From the NCBI GenBank assembly GCA_024364805.1, contig CM044495.1, positions 28,369,314-28,403,829 of the forward strand: DNA of 34,516 bases, read 5' to 3'. A program made the translations under genes and the position numbers. The notes under the pieces are model-generated. The model was not told where the DNA came from, ran no database searches, and saw nothing but the letters and a program-made list of their open reading frames with translations. The DNA comes from Euprymna scolopes (lineage: Eukaryota > Mollusca > Cephalopoda > Sepiida > Sepiolidae). Shown here piece by piece: positions 1 to 9,190 of this stretch; positions within the stretch are counted from its first letter, which is position 1; each line of letters starts with the position of its first letter.

Positions 1-289
1 CGGTCTTTCCATCCTCCTTGACTCTCCTCACTTATTTGGTATAGTTTGCATGATTCCATATGGTGCCTCTGTAGCAGTTCTCCTTGCTTGGATGAGTTTA
101 TCTGTTTGTATATCCTGTCTCATAGAATTTTGTGACTTTCAGTATTACTATTATTATTATTATATACTTAAGTTTTATTCATTTATTAACGATTCAGTAA
201 CATAAAAATTCCTTTATACGTACTATTCATATATATTCGTACGTACTATTAAGATTTGCTGTTCATTCAATGCCGAAGCGCAATATATA
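1..289. other. Unassigned AT-rich sequence
   Basis: No coding signal or repeat family was recognised. The only visible structure is a short TTA/TAT-rich run near 147-166. The segment ends at the TA target site of the mariner element that starts at 290. Confidence 0.5.
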
Positions 290-841
290 CAGGGTTTCAT
301 AATAAAATGTATACACTCTTTAAATGTCTATAAAATCAACATTTATTATAATAAAGAAAAGTTTCAGACATCAAAATACCGTGAACAAATGTAGAAACCA
401 GCTAATTATCGAAAGTGTTCAAGTTATTGGCCATGTGGTCCAGGAACAGCTGACAACGCTCACTGATCGAATCCAAAACGTTCTTTATCAGTTCAGTTGG
501 GATGCTGGCACATCCTCCTTCAATGGCTGCTTTCAACTCAGTCATGTTTTTTTGGCGTGAACCTTGTGTTTAAAATGCCTCCTCACCCCTCCAACAAACA
601 CATGGGGGTTAAATCCACTGATCGTGGATGGTACTCAATACGTACTCTTCGTTCTAGCCATCTGTTTGGCAGGTGACCATAAAGATACCCTGTTACGTCA
701 TGATGATAGTGGCGATGTGGTCCATCCTATTGAAAGTACCATTCTTTATTCCTAAACATTTCTTGGAAACGTTGGATGGTATATTAATGTAGCAAGTTGA
801 GATTATTCAAAGAGTGTATTACATTTTATTGGGACACTCTG
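290..841 (-). mobile_element. Short Tc1/mariner element with terminal inverted repeats
   Basis: The ends form an imperfect inverted repeat of about 32 bp: the left starts CAGGGTTTCATAATAAAATG and the right, read on the minus strand, starts CAGAGTGTCCCAATAAAATG. Both ends are flanked by TA (288-289 and 842-843), the target duplication of this superfamily. The 552 bp between them read on the minus strand as the C-terminal part of a transposase. A region like FQ-stop-DGP is followed, after 36 residues, by SVDLTP, which I take as the second and third catalytic positions. Then come DELKAAIEGGCASIPTELI and SERCQLFLDH, typical of the family's tail. The N-terminal DNA-binding half is absent, so this is an internally deleted copy. 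One stop falls just before the DGP motif and the frame is lost after DLTP. It cannot encode a transposase. Confidence 0.8.
330..800 (-). pseudogene. Tc1/mariner transposase, C-terminal remnant
   Basis: On the minus strand this is the catalytic C-terminal third of an IS630/Tc1/mariner transposase. Visible landmarks in order are a degraded FQQDG motif, HLPNRW, EYHPRSVDLTP, DELKAAIE and ELIKNVLDS. At least one stop and one frame change interrupt it. The helix-turn-helix half is missing because the element is internally deleted. The aspartate in SVDLTP is retained. No function is expected, beyond the ends possibly still being recognised by a transposase supplied in trans. Confidence 0.7.
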
Positions 842-1345
842 TAGTTTAAACAATTTTTTTACACACCTTGCTATTGTAACCATATGAAGGGAAAGAAGAG
901 GGTCATGCCTTTTCCAACAGTTCGTAAATGACTGCCATAGATCAAACCGAGTTAAAATCCGGTTACGCCGGTTTCATCCTCCATGGGAGTATTCTTTATG
1001 GTAAGTAAATCGAAGTGAAAAACAATTTAATCCTGCATCTACAAGTGCGTTCAACAATTCTTTTATTTACTTCTTTTTGTGCCTCAAAATTAAATTAAAA
1101 TAAAATAAATATATGGCTTACGCTCTTCTCCATCGTTTCTTACGAGCAGAGATGACGCAACAGTTGACCGTATAAGTTGAGCCGCGAGTAACCCCAAACC
1201 CGGAAGCGACCCTCATTACTGCTCCACCGACTTCATCAGGCAAATACCCGATCATCAAACGAATGTCCGGTCATCAGGTCTTGTGTTGTGTGCTATAGAG
1301 ACTCCCAGTCTCAAGGCAAGATAGAGAAGAAGAAATACATTGACC
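842..1345. other. No recognised gene
   Basis: Moderately complex sequence with no convincing reading frame or repeat match inside the window. A GC-richer patch at about 1140-1280 stands out from its surroundings. Its minus strand contains two CTGATGA-like words, but neither is followed by a correctly placed GAAA, so no ribozyme is called. Confidence 0.4.
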
Positions 1346-1347
1346 CC

Positions 1348-1349
<2 letters not shown>

Positions 1350-1406
<57 letters not shown>
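1350..1406. repeat. (CA)n microsatellite
   Basis: An uninterrupted run of CA dinucleotides about 56 bp long. It produces a spurious poly-Cys/Val reading frame on the minus strand. Confidence 0.97.
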
Positions 1407-1407
<1 letters not shown>

Positions 1408-1567
1408 CCGGGGCAGCAACAGTGATGAATGTTTTCTCATATTTGCTTGCTCGAAATATTGACTAAGATTTGGCGTCGCGATTTACCATCCCGTCTTATT
1501 TGATTTGGGCGCCAAAATGATGCACTGGTTTTGAAAGATTATAGATGACAAAACAAATACATGCCCT

Positions 1568-1595
1568 CCTCTCTCTCTCTCTCTATCTCTATCTA

Positions 1596-1639
<44 letters not shown>

Positions 1640-1703
1640 CTCCCTCATATAATATATATATATAATCTCCCTCATATAATATATATATATATATATATAT
1701 ATA
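1568..1703. repeat. (CT)n and (AT)n microsatellites
   Basis: A CT run (about 1568-1590) passes into AT runs that are interrupted twice by the same 20-bp word, TAATCTCCCTCATATAATAT. The AT tract directly abuts the 3' side of the hammerhead-bearing element that starts at about 1704. It may have grown from that element's AT-rich tail (inference). Confidence 0.95.
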
Positions 1704-1815
1704 GTCATCCACATGCAGTACTGTTTCGCTGTTTCACAGCTCATCAGTGCGGCTAGACAGGCAACTACCTCAAGCCAGGATTTAAACCCGACCGTCTGTA
1801 CGACAGTCAAGGCTA
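1704..1815 (-). repeat. SINE-like element with B-box and hammerhead fold
   Basis: Read on the minus strand, the element starts next to the GT-rich satellite. It contains a B-box-like GGGTTTAAATCC (about 1777-1788), then the hammerhead motif at 1709-1752, and ends in an AT tract. Between 1785 and 1805 a tRNA-like anticodon/T-arm layout is suggested, but the A-box end is missing or lost in the satellite. No target duplication could be seen because both flanks are simple sequence. The order (B box, about 22 nt, hammerhead, AT-rich tail) matches the element at 10265-10461, although the primary sequence differs. This suggests a second family with the same plan. Confidence 0.6.
1709..1752 (-). ncRNA. 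Hammerhead ribozyme motif, type I, slightly decayed
   Basis: Minus-strand reading, 5' to 3'. Stem I strand CCGCA (1748-1752). Core CTGATGA (1741-1747). Stem II GCTG, loop TGAAA, CAGC (1728-1740), four perfect pairs with the preferred G-C closing pair. Core GAAA (1724-1727). Stem III is the self-complementary CAGTACTG (1716-1723). Stem I return strand TGTGG (1709-1713) gives five pairs, one of them wobble. The base before the cleavage position is C (1715) where the known core requires U, and position 17 is A. I therefore expect this copy to be inactive or weak while its fold is intact. Three stems and two core boxes falling in register by chance is unlikely. Known type I hammerheads with such a short stem III act mainly as dimers. 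Confidence 0.75.
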
Positions 1816-1816
1816 T

Positions 1817-2060
1817 GTAAATATATCTGTATGTGTGTGTATCTGTATGTATATGTGTGTGTGTATCTGTATGTATATGTGTGTGTATATCTGTGTATAT
1901 ATGTGTGTGTGTATCTGTGTATGTATATGTGTGTGTATCTGTATGTATATGTGTGTGTGTATCTGTATGTATGTATATATGTGTGTGTTTATGCATCTAT
2001 GTATTTGTGTATAGGTATGTATCTGCATATATATGAATCTGTATGTATATATTTATATAC
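1817..2060. repeat. Degenerate TGTATG/TATGTG minisatellite
   Basis: About ten imperfect copies of a 20-30 bp unit built from TCTGTATGTATATGTGTGTG. It gives several overlapping Cys/Val/Tyr-rich or His/Thr-rich pseudo-frames on both strands, none of which is a gene. Confidence 0.92.
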
Positions 2061-2695
2061 ATTATAAGACAGATAAAATTTGCCGTGTGTATAGCATATT
2101 TTATCTATATGCATACACACATGACGTATGTTTTCTGTATGAAATATATGAAACATCAAAGTATTTGTCTTTCTCCTATATGTTCTTGTCTATCTTTAAT
2201 AATGATATACGGCGTATTCACCATTTACAATATTGGACAGAACTGAACCTGTGTGCTATGTATACTTTGCTATAATTATGTGTGTGAGTGAATGACATAT
2301 GGGTTATACATGCACGGGCGTATATGTTGCGTTCATTATATTTAAACACTGTGCATATTTGTTTCTTATGTTCATCATTCTTCATATCCTGTGACCTCAA
2401 ATGCCAAAATCAATATGCTTAGAAACATATACTAGCTGTTCCGGACAAGCGTTTCCTGGAAGTGTTTATACTTTTGTTTCTCATTTATCCCTGAAATTAA
2501 GTAACAAAATAGTATTAATGTTAAATCTCTAGAGCGTGTTACGCAAAGTTAAAAGTGAAATCGCTTAATTACGTTCGAATACGTTCATTTTCATTGTAAA
2601 TGTAATGTTCAGTGTTGATTATCCAGCGTCGTCCAGAGTCATAATTCCTGAAAACTTCATAAAATACAGAAAAAAAGGAAATAAACAAAATGATA
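2061..2695. other. No recognised gene
   Basis: AT-rich sequence with no coding signal. At about 2432-2456 an ACTAGCTG word next to an imperfect CCGGA...TCCTGG palindrome resembles the 3' ends of the Helitrons seen elsewhere in the window. No 5' partner was found and it is not called. Confidence 0.35.
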
Positions 2696-2699
2696 TAGA

Positions 2700-3170
2700 A
2701 TAAGTAGATAGAAGATGCTGCCAAGTCTGATGAGAAGAAGTATCGTGTACAGAAGTAGGCATCATTCGCCGTGCATCGAGTATTGTTACATCTGGTCCGG
2801 TGCATCGAGTATTGTTACATCTGGTCCGGTGCATCGACCATTAGCAGCTTTCTCTTGGAATACGGTTAAAAAAGGAATTTCTAACGTAATAGTGATCGCA
2901 CTGCATGCCAAGCTATTTACAAGTAATTCCACAGAATGTGCTCCAACGATCTTGCTGCAGTTGTAACCCCTCGATAAAAAAATACTCCCGATGACCAGAC
3001 AAGCAGCAAAATCCCAACTTTTCCAATGTAGAGATCCTTAAATGCTGGAACGTTTCATATTTTGGTAGTTTTTATTTCTGGCTTTTGAAGTTCCATTCCT
3101 GCTTCCTCTTTCCCCGATCTAGCAACATGCAGAAATTTCAAATGCAATATGATCAAACATTTTACCGACA
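2700..3170 (+). mobile_element. LINE A 3'-end fragment (copy A1)
   Basis: The sequence matches the end of the LINE reading frame that is clearer at 4400-4900 and 24420-24930. It has the CIEYCYIWSGAS block, then a stretch corresponding to PDKQQN (about 2990-3015), then the tail that contains CATGCAGAAAT. The reverse transcriptase domain itself is missing. A 29-bp tandem duplication at 2773-2830 lies in the conserved block and shifts the frame, so this is a dead fragment. The clade cannot be fixed from so little; the Jockey/CR1 group is likely. Confidence 0.7.
2773..2838 (+). repeat. 29-bp tandem duplication inside LINE A1
   Basis: The unit beginning TGCATCGAGTATTGTTACAT occurs twice in a row (starts 2773 and 2802), with a third partial start at 2831. 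The two full units are identical, so the duplication is younger than the LINE insertion. Confidence 0.95.
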
Positions 3171-3494
3171 TTTTACAAAGTTGTCCAGTGTGACCTTTAT
3201 CACAGTAGTTTTACTCTTCAGTGAGAACATGTTTCGTTTGGACTGAATGAAAGTGCAAGATGTATAAAAGTTTAATTGAATCATTTAAGAACGGGACAAA
3301 ATCAGAGTTTAAAATTACTATGCGACGTCCAAGTTTCGAACTCAAAATCATTGTTCGTAAATGCTGCGACAAAAACCAAAATCCTCACTTGGCAAGTTGC
3401 AATTCATAAGCCCGCCATTCTCCTTTTTTTTTTTTTTTGATTCAAGAAAACACCACGTAAATTCGCAGACTGGTCAAATAAGATTTTTATCTTG
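3171..3494. other. No recognised gene
   Basis: Possibly contains a worn continuation of LINE A1 up to about 3210, then unassigned sequence with a T16 run at about 3424-3439. Confidence 0.35.
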
Positions 3495-3545
3495 CTAGTA
3501 GGAGGCCTGGCATTGCCCGGTCGTAAAATACGACCAACTATTATA
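3495..3545 (-). mobile_element. Helitron 3'-end remnant
   Basis: On the minus strand the sequence runs through the hairpin CCGGGCAATGCCAGG and ends about 10 nt later in CTAG (3495-3498), the Helitron 3' signature. A second palindrome, GGTCG...CGACC (3519-3535), lies just inside. The rest of the element is missing: LINE A2 begins about 10 bp further on, so it was truncated or split. Confidence 0.5.
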
Positions 3546-3555
3546 TTTTAATTCA

Positions 3556-5009
3556 GGTGGATATCGCATTTATTATTATAAAGACAATTCTATGCTTTCC
3601 TGACTGCTGGAAAACTGTTTCTGTGGTACCAGTTTACAAGAACTCTGACGAAAGAACTGACCCATTAAATTATCGCTCCATTAGCCTCCTCCCTCTTTGC
3701 GCAAAAATATTTGAGTTCATAATTTATCAAGCTCTAGTCCACCACCTTACAGTTGCTAAACTTCTGTCCGATCATCAATATAGATTTAGGTAAGCCCGTT
3801 CTACTGCAGATATCCCAATTGTAATCTCTGAACGTATATACCATGGACTGGATAAGGCAGAGGAGAGGAGGGCAGTAGCCCTAGATATATCTAAGGCTTT
3901 TGACAGGGTATGCCACGATGGTCTTATGAAAATGAGATACTATGGTATTATTCGACAAATACTTAACATAATTACATCCTTAAGTAAGAGAAAAATTGAG
4001 GTTGTACGTCTAAACAATATAATATAAATGCGTGTGTAAATCAGGGGTCGCACGTTGGACCTTTATTATTCCCGATATTCATAAATCAGCTCCCTAATAA
4101 AATTTTCTCTGAGATAAGTATATATTTGTTGACGACACCACGCTCTATAACAGATACGAGGGGTAAACAAATGAATGCATATTCAAGGCAATGGCGGAAA
4201 CCCTAAAGACCTCCTATCTGTAGAGGAATAGGGACAAAAATGGATGATCGCATTCAATGCTGCCAAGACTAAACTTGATTCCTTCAATAATTATAAGAAT
4301 CCTTGTCTACCACCAATAGCAATGGCCAAAAACACATTACATTTCAAACTCATCTGCTTAACGTTCACAGGGAACATGAGTTGGAACAAATACATTGAGA
4401 GCATTGTCAGAGCTGCTGCGAGGAAGGTGGGCTCTCTCTACAGTGCTAGAAAATTACTTACGCTTGAAAGTATCCCGTACCTCTACAAGGCCACCATTCG
4501 CATATATATAGAGTATTATTGTCACATTTGGGCTGGTGCATCTGCTATTAGTCTCTCGCTCCTGGAAAGGGTTCAAAAGAGAGTCGCGATCCTGATAGAT
4601 CATGAACGGTCATCTAAGCTTCAACCTCTGTCCCATCGACGAAATGCTGCATCTCTCTGCCTGTTTTAAAAATATTTTAATGGTGGATACTCCGACGAAC
4701 TACAAGCTCTTGTATCCCCTCGACGTAAATACTCCCATAAACCAGACAAACAGCAAAATTCCACCCCTGCATAGTTGAGATCCCTAGGGGCAAGAAGGCC
4801 TTCTACTCTAATAGTTTCTTCTCCAGAACTGTTAGACTTTGGAACTCCCTTCCAGTTTCTTGCTTTCCCAACTGTACTGACAGAAGTTCAAGTGCAATGT
4901 GAACAGACATTTTGTTGCTCAACTCCCTACATAGTATCTCTTCAACTTATGACCTCGATAGTAGCCCCCGACATCGAAGTGGCATTGTACTTTGTTTGGG
5001 GTGAAAATG

Positions 5010-5010
<1 letters not shown>
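3556..5010 (+). mobile_element. LINE A, 5'-truncated copy with RT domain (A2)
   Basis: A non-LTR retrotransposon copy in plus orientation covering the reverse transcriptase and C-terminal region of the ORF2-type protein. It retains the start of RT (VVPVYKNSDERTDPLNYRSI), motif A (ALDISKAFDRV), a FVDDTTLYN-type catalytic core, and the C-terminal CHIWAGAS and LSHRRNAASLCLF blocks. It ends near the GVALYFVW-like tail just before the AT tract at 5012. No endonuclease domain is present. Several stops and frame changes break it. Confidence 0.85.
3557..4672 (+). pseudogene. LINE A reverse transcriptase, broken
   Basis: An RT of the LINE type, which would copy the element's RNA at a nicked chromosomal target. 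Readable parts are 3557-3793 (thumb side of motif 1, NYRSISLLPL), a stop at 3794, then open through LDISKAFDRV to about 4026, then frame loss through motif B. The catalytic FVDD is seen around 4125-4140, and a last open stretch of 141 residues (4244-4669) holds FNAAKTKL and YYCHIWAGAS. The cysteine-histidine block and the LSHRRN block are characteristic of this LINE group and match family B at about half of positions by eye. The clade is probably Jockey/CR1-like, unverified. Confidence 0.8.
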
Positions 5011-5011
<1 letters not shown>

Positions 5012-5047
<36 letters not shown>

Positions 5048-5072
5048 AAATATATATATATATATATATATT
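5012..5072. repeat. (AT)n microsatellite
   Basis: Two AT runs separated by GGAA. It sits exactly at the 3' end of the SINE fragment at 5078-5148 (minus strand), as AT tracts also do at 1591-1703 and 10712-10755. Confidence 0.95.
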
Positions 5073-5077
5073 TCCAG

Positions 5078-5148
5078 TCAAAAACGTCGCAGCTAACAAG
5101 AGCCATGGCAGTTAATAAATCGGAAGTCCAAGTCTCTAGTTTCGCTCT
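5078..5148 (-). repeat. 3' half of the hammerhead-bearing SINE
   Basis: On the minus strand this aligns with 10265-10362: the GAAAC after stem II, GACTTGGACTTCCG, then TGGCTCTTGT, GCTGCGACGTT and a TGGAAAT tail. The tRNA-like head, CTGATGA and most of stem II are missing, so the ribozyme cannot form. The truncation is at the 5' end of the element, as expected for incomplete reverse transcription. Confidence 0.8.
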
Positions 5149-5595
5149 CATATATATTACTTTCTCTTTATCTATATTTCTCTTTTTTCGTTGCTTCTTT
5201 CCATCTATCTTTTTCTCTTTCTCTCTTTTACTATCGGTCCTTCTTTTCCTCTAGTTTACTTTCTATATCGCTTTTTTTTCTCTTTCACTATTTATGTATC
5301 TCCTTCAATTTGTCTCTCTCGCTATCTCTTCCTTTTGTCCATCCAATTTTTAATACATTTATATTGTATTGCCGACGTATTAAATCAAATCTTGTATAAA
5401 GAAAATAATGCTGGAATTGTCTATCTTTTTTTCTATGTCTTTTCCTCTTCTGATTAACGCCTATTCAAACATGATTCTCTAATTGTCATCGGCTTCTCTT
5501 ACCGGTAATTCTGTGCACATGAAAGATATAAAACGATTATGTTTTATTCAACATTCGAAAGATATTACTCAAAAGGTAAATGCGAACATATAATT

Positions 5596-5599
<4 letters not shown>
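5149..5599. other. Pyrimidine-rich stretch, no gene
   Basis: 5150-5350 is dominated by T and C on the plus strand with no periodic unit. The rest is AT-rich. The Phe/Leu/Ser-rich reading frames here are composition artefacts. Confidence 0.5.

Positions 5600-5631
<32 letters not shown>
5600..5631. repeat. (AT)n microsatellite
   Basis: A simple AT run of about 32 bp upstream of the LTR-retrotransposon fossil. Confidence 0.95.
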
Positions 5632-5634
<3 letters not shown>

Positions 5635-5769
5635 CCTTTTTGGTAGAAGTGAGTTTTGCCAGATGTCTATTGACTTTGGAGACCGAGAAGTGGAATTAGC
5701 TGTGTTGAAATTTCGATATCGAGAATTCTGAAGAAGGAGAAGGATAATATACTGCAAGCTATTTCGGCT

Positions 5770-7170
5770 GACGGAGAAAATGGGAGAACGAGTAACATTC
5801 GGAGACCGTTCACTAGAGATGGCAAAGTGGTCGCGTGGCTTAATAAACTAAAGCTAGTTGTAAAACTGCAAAAGATTGAAAACAGTAACATTGATTCCGA
5901 TCTACTTAGAAATGGGAGCGACAGATCAGACCACTATCGAGAACAGATTAAAGACCGCATTTTCAGAGAGGGTTTGGGGTCATACAATAAGTTACCTAGA
6001 CTGGAGAATCGGTGAACGTATGTGCAGCAGAAACATGGCGTCTAGCAAGCTTGGTTAGATATACTAGATGCGGCCTTGCTCTATCGTGAGTGGTTTTCCT
6101 GCCCGCATTTCTATGGATCTACAATGACTTACTGGGATTGAAACCATGGAGGTAGACGAGATTTTGGGGTATGCCAGGGAGCTAGGGGCAGTTGCCGCCT
6201 TTACGTGTCTACGGTAAACAATTCCGGTAGAGAGGAGATCCGGTGAGAAGAGAAAGTCGTAAAATTACCGGTAAATGCTTTAGATGTCAAGGACCTCAAC
6301 TGATGACAGACTGTAGTGAGCCGCGATCAGGCATTGTCTGTTTTCGGTGTGGCCAGGTTGGGCACATTAGCAAAGCAACCCTTTTAATACTGGAAAGGCG
6401 TGTGAGGGTTTGTTGCCACAGATGGTTGTGGCTGTTAACGGAATGAGGGCTAGAGCCCTTGTTAATACCGGCTGTACCATTACGCTTGTCATTACAAATG
6501 TCGCCGACTTTTGGAATGGAGTCAGTAATATTAGAGCAGTAGAAAGGTGGATTTTGTTGAGAGGCCGATGCCAAGATTGTGGTGAGGAATATGCCGCTGC
6601 GAGTGATTATGTTGAATAAGCTTATCACGGGAATCGGAGTGGTACGGGACCTAGATGTGATAGACGACTGGAAGGAGCTACAATTGCTAAAGGTCAGGTG
6701 AGGTTTGGCAACTAGTGTGTATGGAGAGTGATGAGAAGTGCAATCAGTCGCAATACTATTCAACCAACGAAACCCAGGACATGTCAGATTGACGATGAAG
6801 ATTTTCAAGCCTATTTCGATGGGGACAAGTGGAGAGTAGAGTGGCGATGGATATCAGAACCATCTTTGTTGATTAATCAGGTTAATTGCTTCAAAAGGAG
6901 GGATAGGGTCATTGTTTGAGAAGAAAGCTGAGATGTGGATGGACGAAGTAATCTTAATGGTCAGGGAAGTTTGAAGTAATTTTGCCACTCATGACCATGG
7001 TTCAACCTACCAAGAAGAAAGTCAGACCATTGTTGAATTTCCGGGAATTGGACAAATATGTGATTTGTTACACCAAAGACGGAATTGACGTGTGTAAAGA
7101 AGTCATGAGTAAGTTGAGGAGAATGGAACGGGTAACTAAAACCCTGGACGGGGTTGGACAGTTATAGATG
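5770..7170 (+). mobile_element. LTR-retrotransposon fossil, gag to start of pol
   Basis: Fossil of an LTR retrotransposon in plus orientation. Parts in order: a gag capsid-like region (about 5770-6230), a zinc-knuckle region with two CCHC-like clusters (about 6265-6385), a retropepsin-like aspartic protease around ALVNTGCT (about 6405-6520), and the start of a reverse transcriptase, recognised by KKKVRPLLNFRELDKYV (about 6980-7165). The gag/protease/RT order and wording suit the Ty3/gypsy or BEL/Pao groups; I cannot separate these. No flanking LTRs were recognised and the body stops early in RT. It is clearly broken, with at least half a dozen interruptions, and looks old. Confidence 0.7.
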
Positions 7171-7179
7171 TGGACGTTT

Positions 7180-7430
7180 TCCGATGATGATTAAATGAAT
7201 AAATATAGATTAGAACACTTTTGGGGTTGATAAATATAGGTGCAAACGGATAAATATCGATCTTAACAGTTCTTTGGGGGGGGGTAAATAGATGGATAGA
7301 TGTAGATGTAAACAGTTTGAGAATGGCTAAATATGAAAAATATACTTATCTATGTACCAATTGGCATAGATCTATGATTATAGATATGAATAGTTTTGTG
7401 ATGGATAGATAAATAGCTTAACAGAAAATT
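7180..7430. repeat. Degenerate tandem array, units of about 30-60 bp
   Basis: Words such as TAAATATAGAT, AACAGTT and TTTGGGG recur at irregular spacing over about 240 bp, with GATA-rich patches. It looks like an old minisatellite. The unit length is uncertain because of drift. Confidence 0.5.
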
Positions 7431-8502
7431 CTTGATAAAAGTACATTGAAATATTAAGAAAAATACGTTTTGCTTCAAGGATATTTCGCAAATTATCTCT
7501 GTCTGTGTCTGTCGGTATATCCGTTGTTTTATCGTTTATATAATTATATGTGAGCCCAAACACCTCGGGTGTTTGTAGCCAGAACAACGAGTTGAATAGA
7601 TTGCGTAAAGAATTAATGTTGAACTGGACTGAGAAATGGGCAAAAGGTTGGCCAATTGATTGTAAGAATATGGCTTCCGGTTGATCATTTGCTAATATTT
7701 TCTTTTTCCATTTTTTTTTTTTTTTTCTTAATAAAAAATAATTTTATCTACGTTTTGGTCATTTTTTTTTTTTTTATTCGCGAAACACGAATTCTTAGAG
7801 CGTTTTTATGCTTTAGATATTGATTGTTTTTATTTATTTACTAAATTACAGAGATCGGCATGAAGTCAGCCACGTTGAAATAAAATCTGCCATTTTATGT
7901 CTTTGTCACCAGCGAGAAACGATTACTGGAGGGGAGGAAAAAGTAAAGAAAGGCCGCGAGACAGATATTCTTTCGCGAGAATCGCGAACTTTTATTTACC
8001 AGAAAAAAGAAAGTTCATGTCGAAATAATTACTTGTATATACGTTAATACTTAATCATAAGTTTTATCACGCTCGACGACCAGCAACATCTGTCTTGGCC
8101 CTTTGCCCGACAGACACAGAGGTGGAGGAAAGTCGAACATACAACAAGCAGAGAGGGGTGAGTAGAGGGGAGAGTGGGCTGAGAAATTCGTACATGTTCA
8201 TATATATGAAAAGGTATCAATTTATATTTAATTACAAGTAATATAAAATACATCTAAATAAATGTGAAAGTTTTGTCCACTTAAGAAAAATATATTAATA
8301 TCAAAAAGAACAAGGCTTAATCGTAACTCAGATACCGGAAATACGGTTTATGTAGTAATTGGCTAGTTAGAAACAAAGGCATTAGATACTTTATTTGTAT
8401 ACTTATTTCTTAAACATTATCTAATAAAATTATTATTGTGTTGTTCTGCTTAATTTATACTTTCCTATTTTCTTACTTACAAAAGTTATATAGATATTAT
8501 TA
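7431..8502. other. No recognised gene
   Basis: Contains two T-rich runs (about 7710-7780) and purine-rich patches around 7930-7960 and 8140-8180. No repeat family, RNA or coding region was identified. Confidence 0.4.
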
Positions 8503-8583
8503 TCTATATATATTAATAGGATAGCGTGTTTGTTATTTATTGTGTTTCACGCTTATATCCGACTGACTGTCGTGTAATTATGA

Positions 8584-9013
8584 CTAGCCTAGGTGCCCGG
8601 CGTTGTCCGGGTGTTTGAAGGTGTGTTGAGCAAAAAAAAAAAGTGGTAGTAGGCAGGCAGGCTCGAACCCGTGCCGCGAAGGAGGAAAAGAACGTGAAAA
8701 AAAGTGAAGTCTTTGCTTTTGCGTCCATCGCCAAACCGAAAGTGACGTAGGTTTAAATTAAGGTTAAACAATTAAAAGAGGGGATGACTTTCGAAAATAT
8801 CGGCGAAAAAAGCAATCCTACCCTGTAGAAAAGTGTCCAGTTGAGGGTGAAGAAATTAATGTTTTGGGCCAATTTTTCGATATTTGTCGTCCGAAGAGCC
8901 GAGCTTCAAAACAATACCTGAAAATCCGCCGCCTCTGTCGAAAGTTTTAGCCAGACATATAAACATACATGCATACATACATTTAAACAAACAGGTGAAA
9001 TTTATATTATAGA
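8584..9013 (-). mobile_element. Non-autonomous Helitron H1, complete copy
   Basis: Minus strand. It begins TCTATAATATAAATTTCACC (ending at 9013), preceded by A. It ends with the hairpin CCCGGACAACGCCGGG, then CACCTAGG and CTAG (8584-8587) followed by T. These are the standard Helitron termini with A/T insertion. It has no protein. Inside, at 8660-8681, is a word GGGTTCGAGCCTG that matches a tRNA B box, retained in the two other copies of this family (about 23030 and 23920). Length is 430 bp. Confidence 0.7.
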
Positions 9014-9049
9014 TGGACTTCCATTTCTTGTAATAAATAATCTTACCAA

Positions 9050-9190
9050 AAATTCTTCATGCGTTTTGGTTTCGGTTTTGATTATAGCTGATGGCACTCC
9101 AATAATCTATTTTCTTTTTAATAACTAATTTTATCAAGAATTCTTTGTAAGTTTTGGTTTCGGTTTTGATTCAAGCTGATGCACCCAAGT
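9050..9190. repeat. 88-bp tandem duplication (two units)
   Basis: The core TTTTGGTTTCGGTTTTGATT occurs at 9064 and again at 9152, with similar flanks (AATTCTT before, AGCTGATG after). The units have diverged outside this core. Confidence 0.8.

Noticed and set aside
1215-1280. Two CTGATGA words on the minus strand
   Set aside because: Neither is followed by a GAAA at a usable distance with a stem II between.
1255-1440. Cys/Val-rich frame on the minus strand
   Set aside because: Translation of a (CA)n microsatellite.
1589-2067. Overlapping His/Thr-rich and Cys/Val/Tyr-rich frames on both strands
   Set aside because: Artefacts of AT and GT satellites.
2430-2460. Helitron 3' end
   Set aside because: Weak hairpin and no 5' partner.
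4775-5254. 159-residue open reading frame
   Set aside because: It joins the LINE A tail, an AT microsatellite translated as Ile-Tyr repeats and a SINE fragment read on the wrong strand.
7180-7430. CRISPR-like array
   Set aside because: The units are irregular and diverged, with no constant spacer length. It is a worn minisatellite in a eukaryotic setting.
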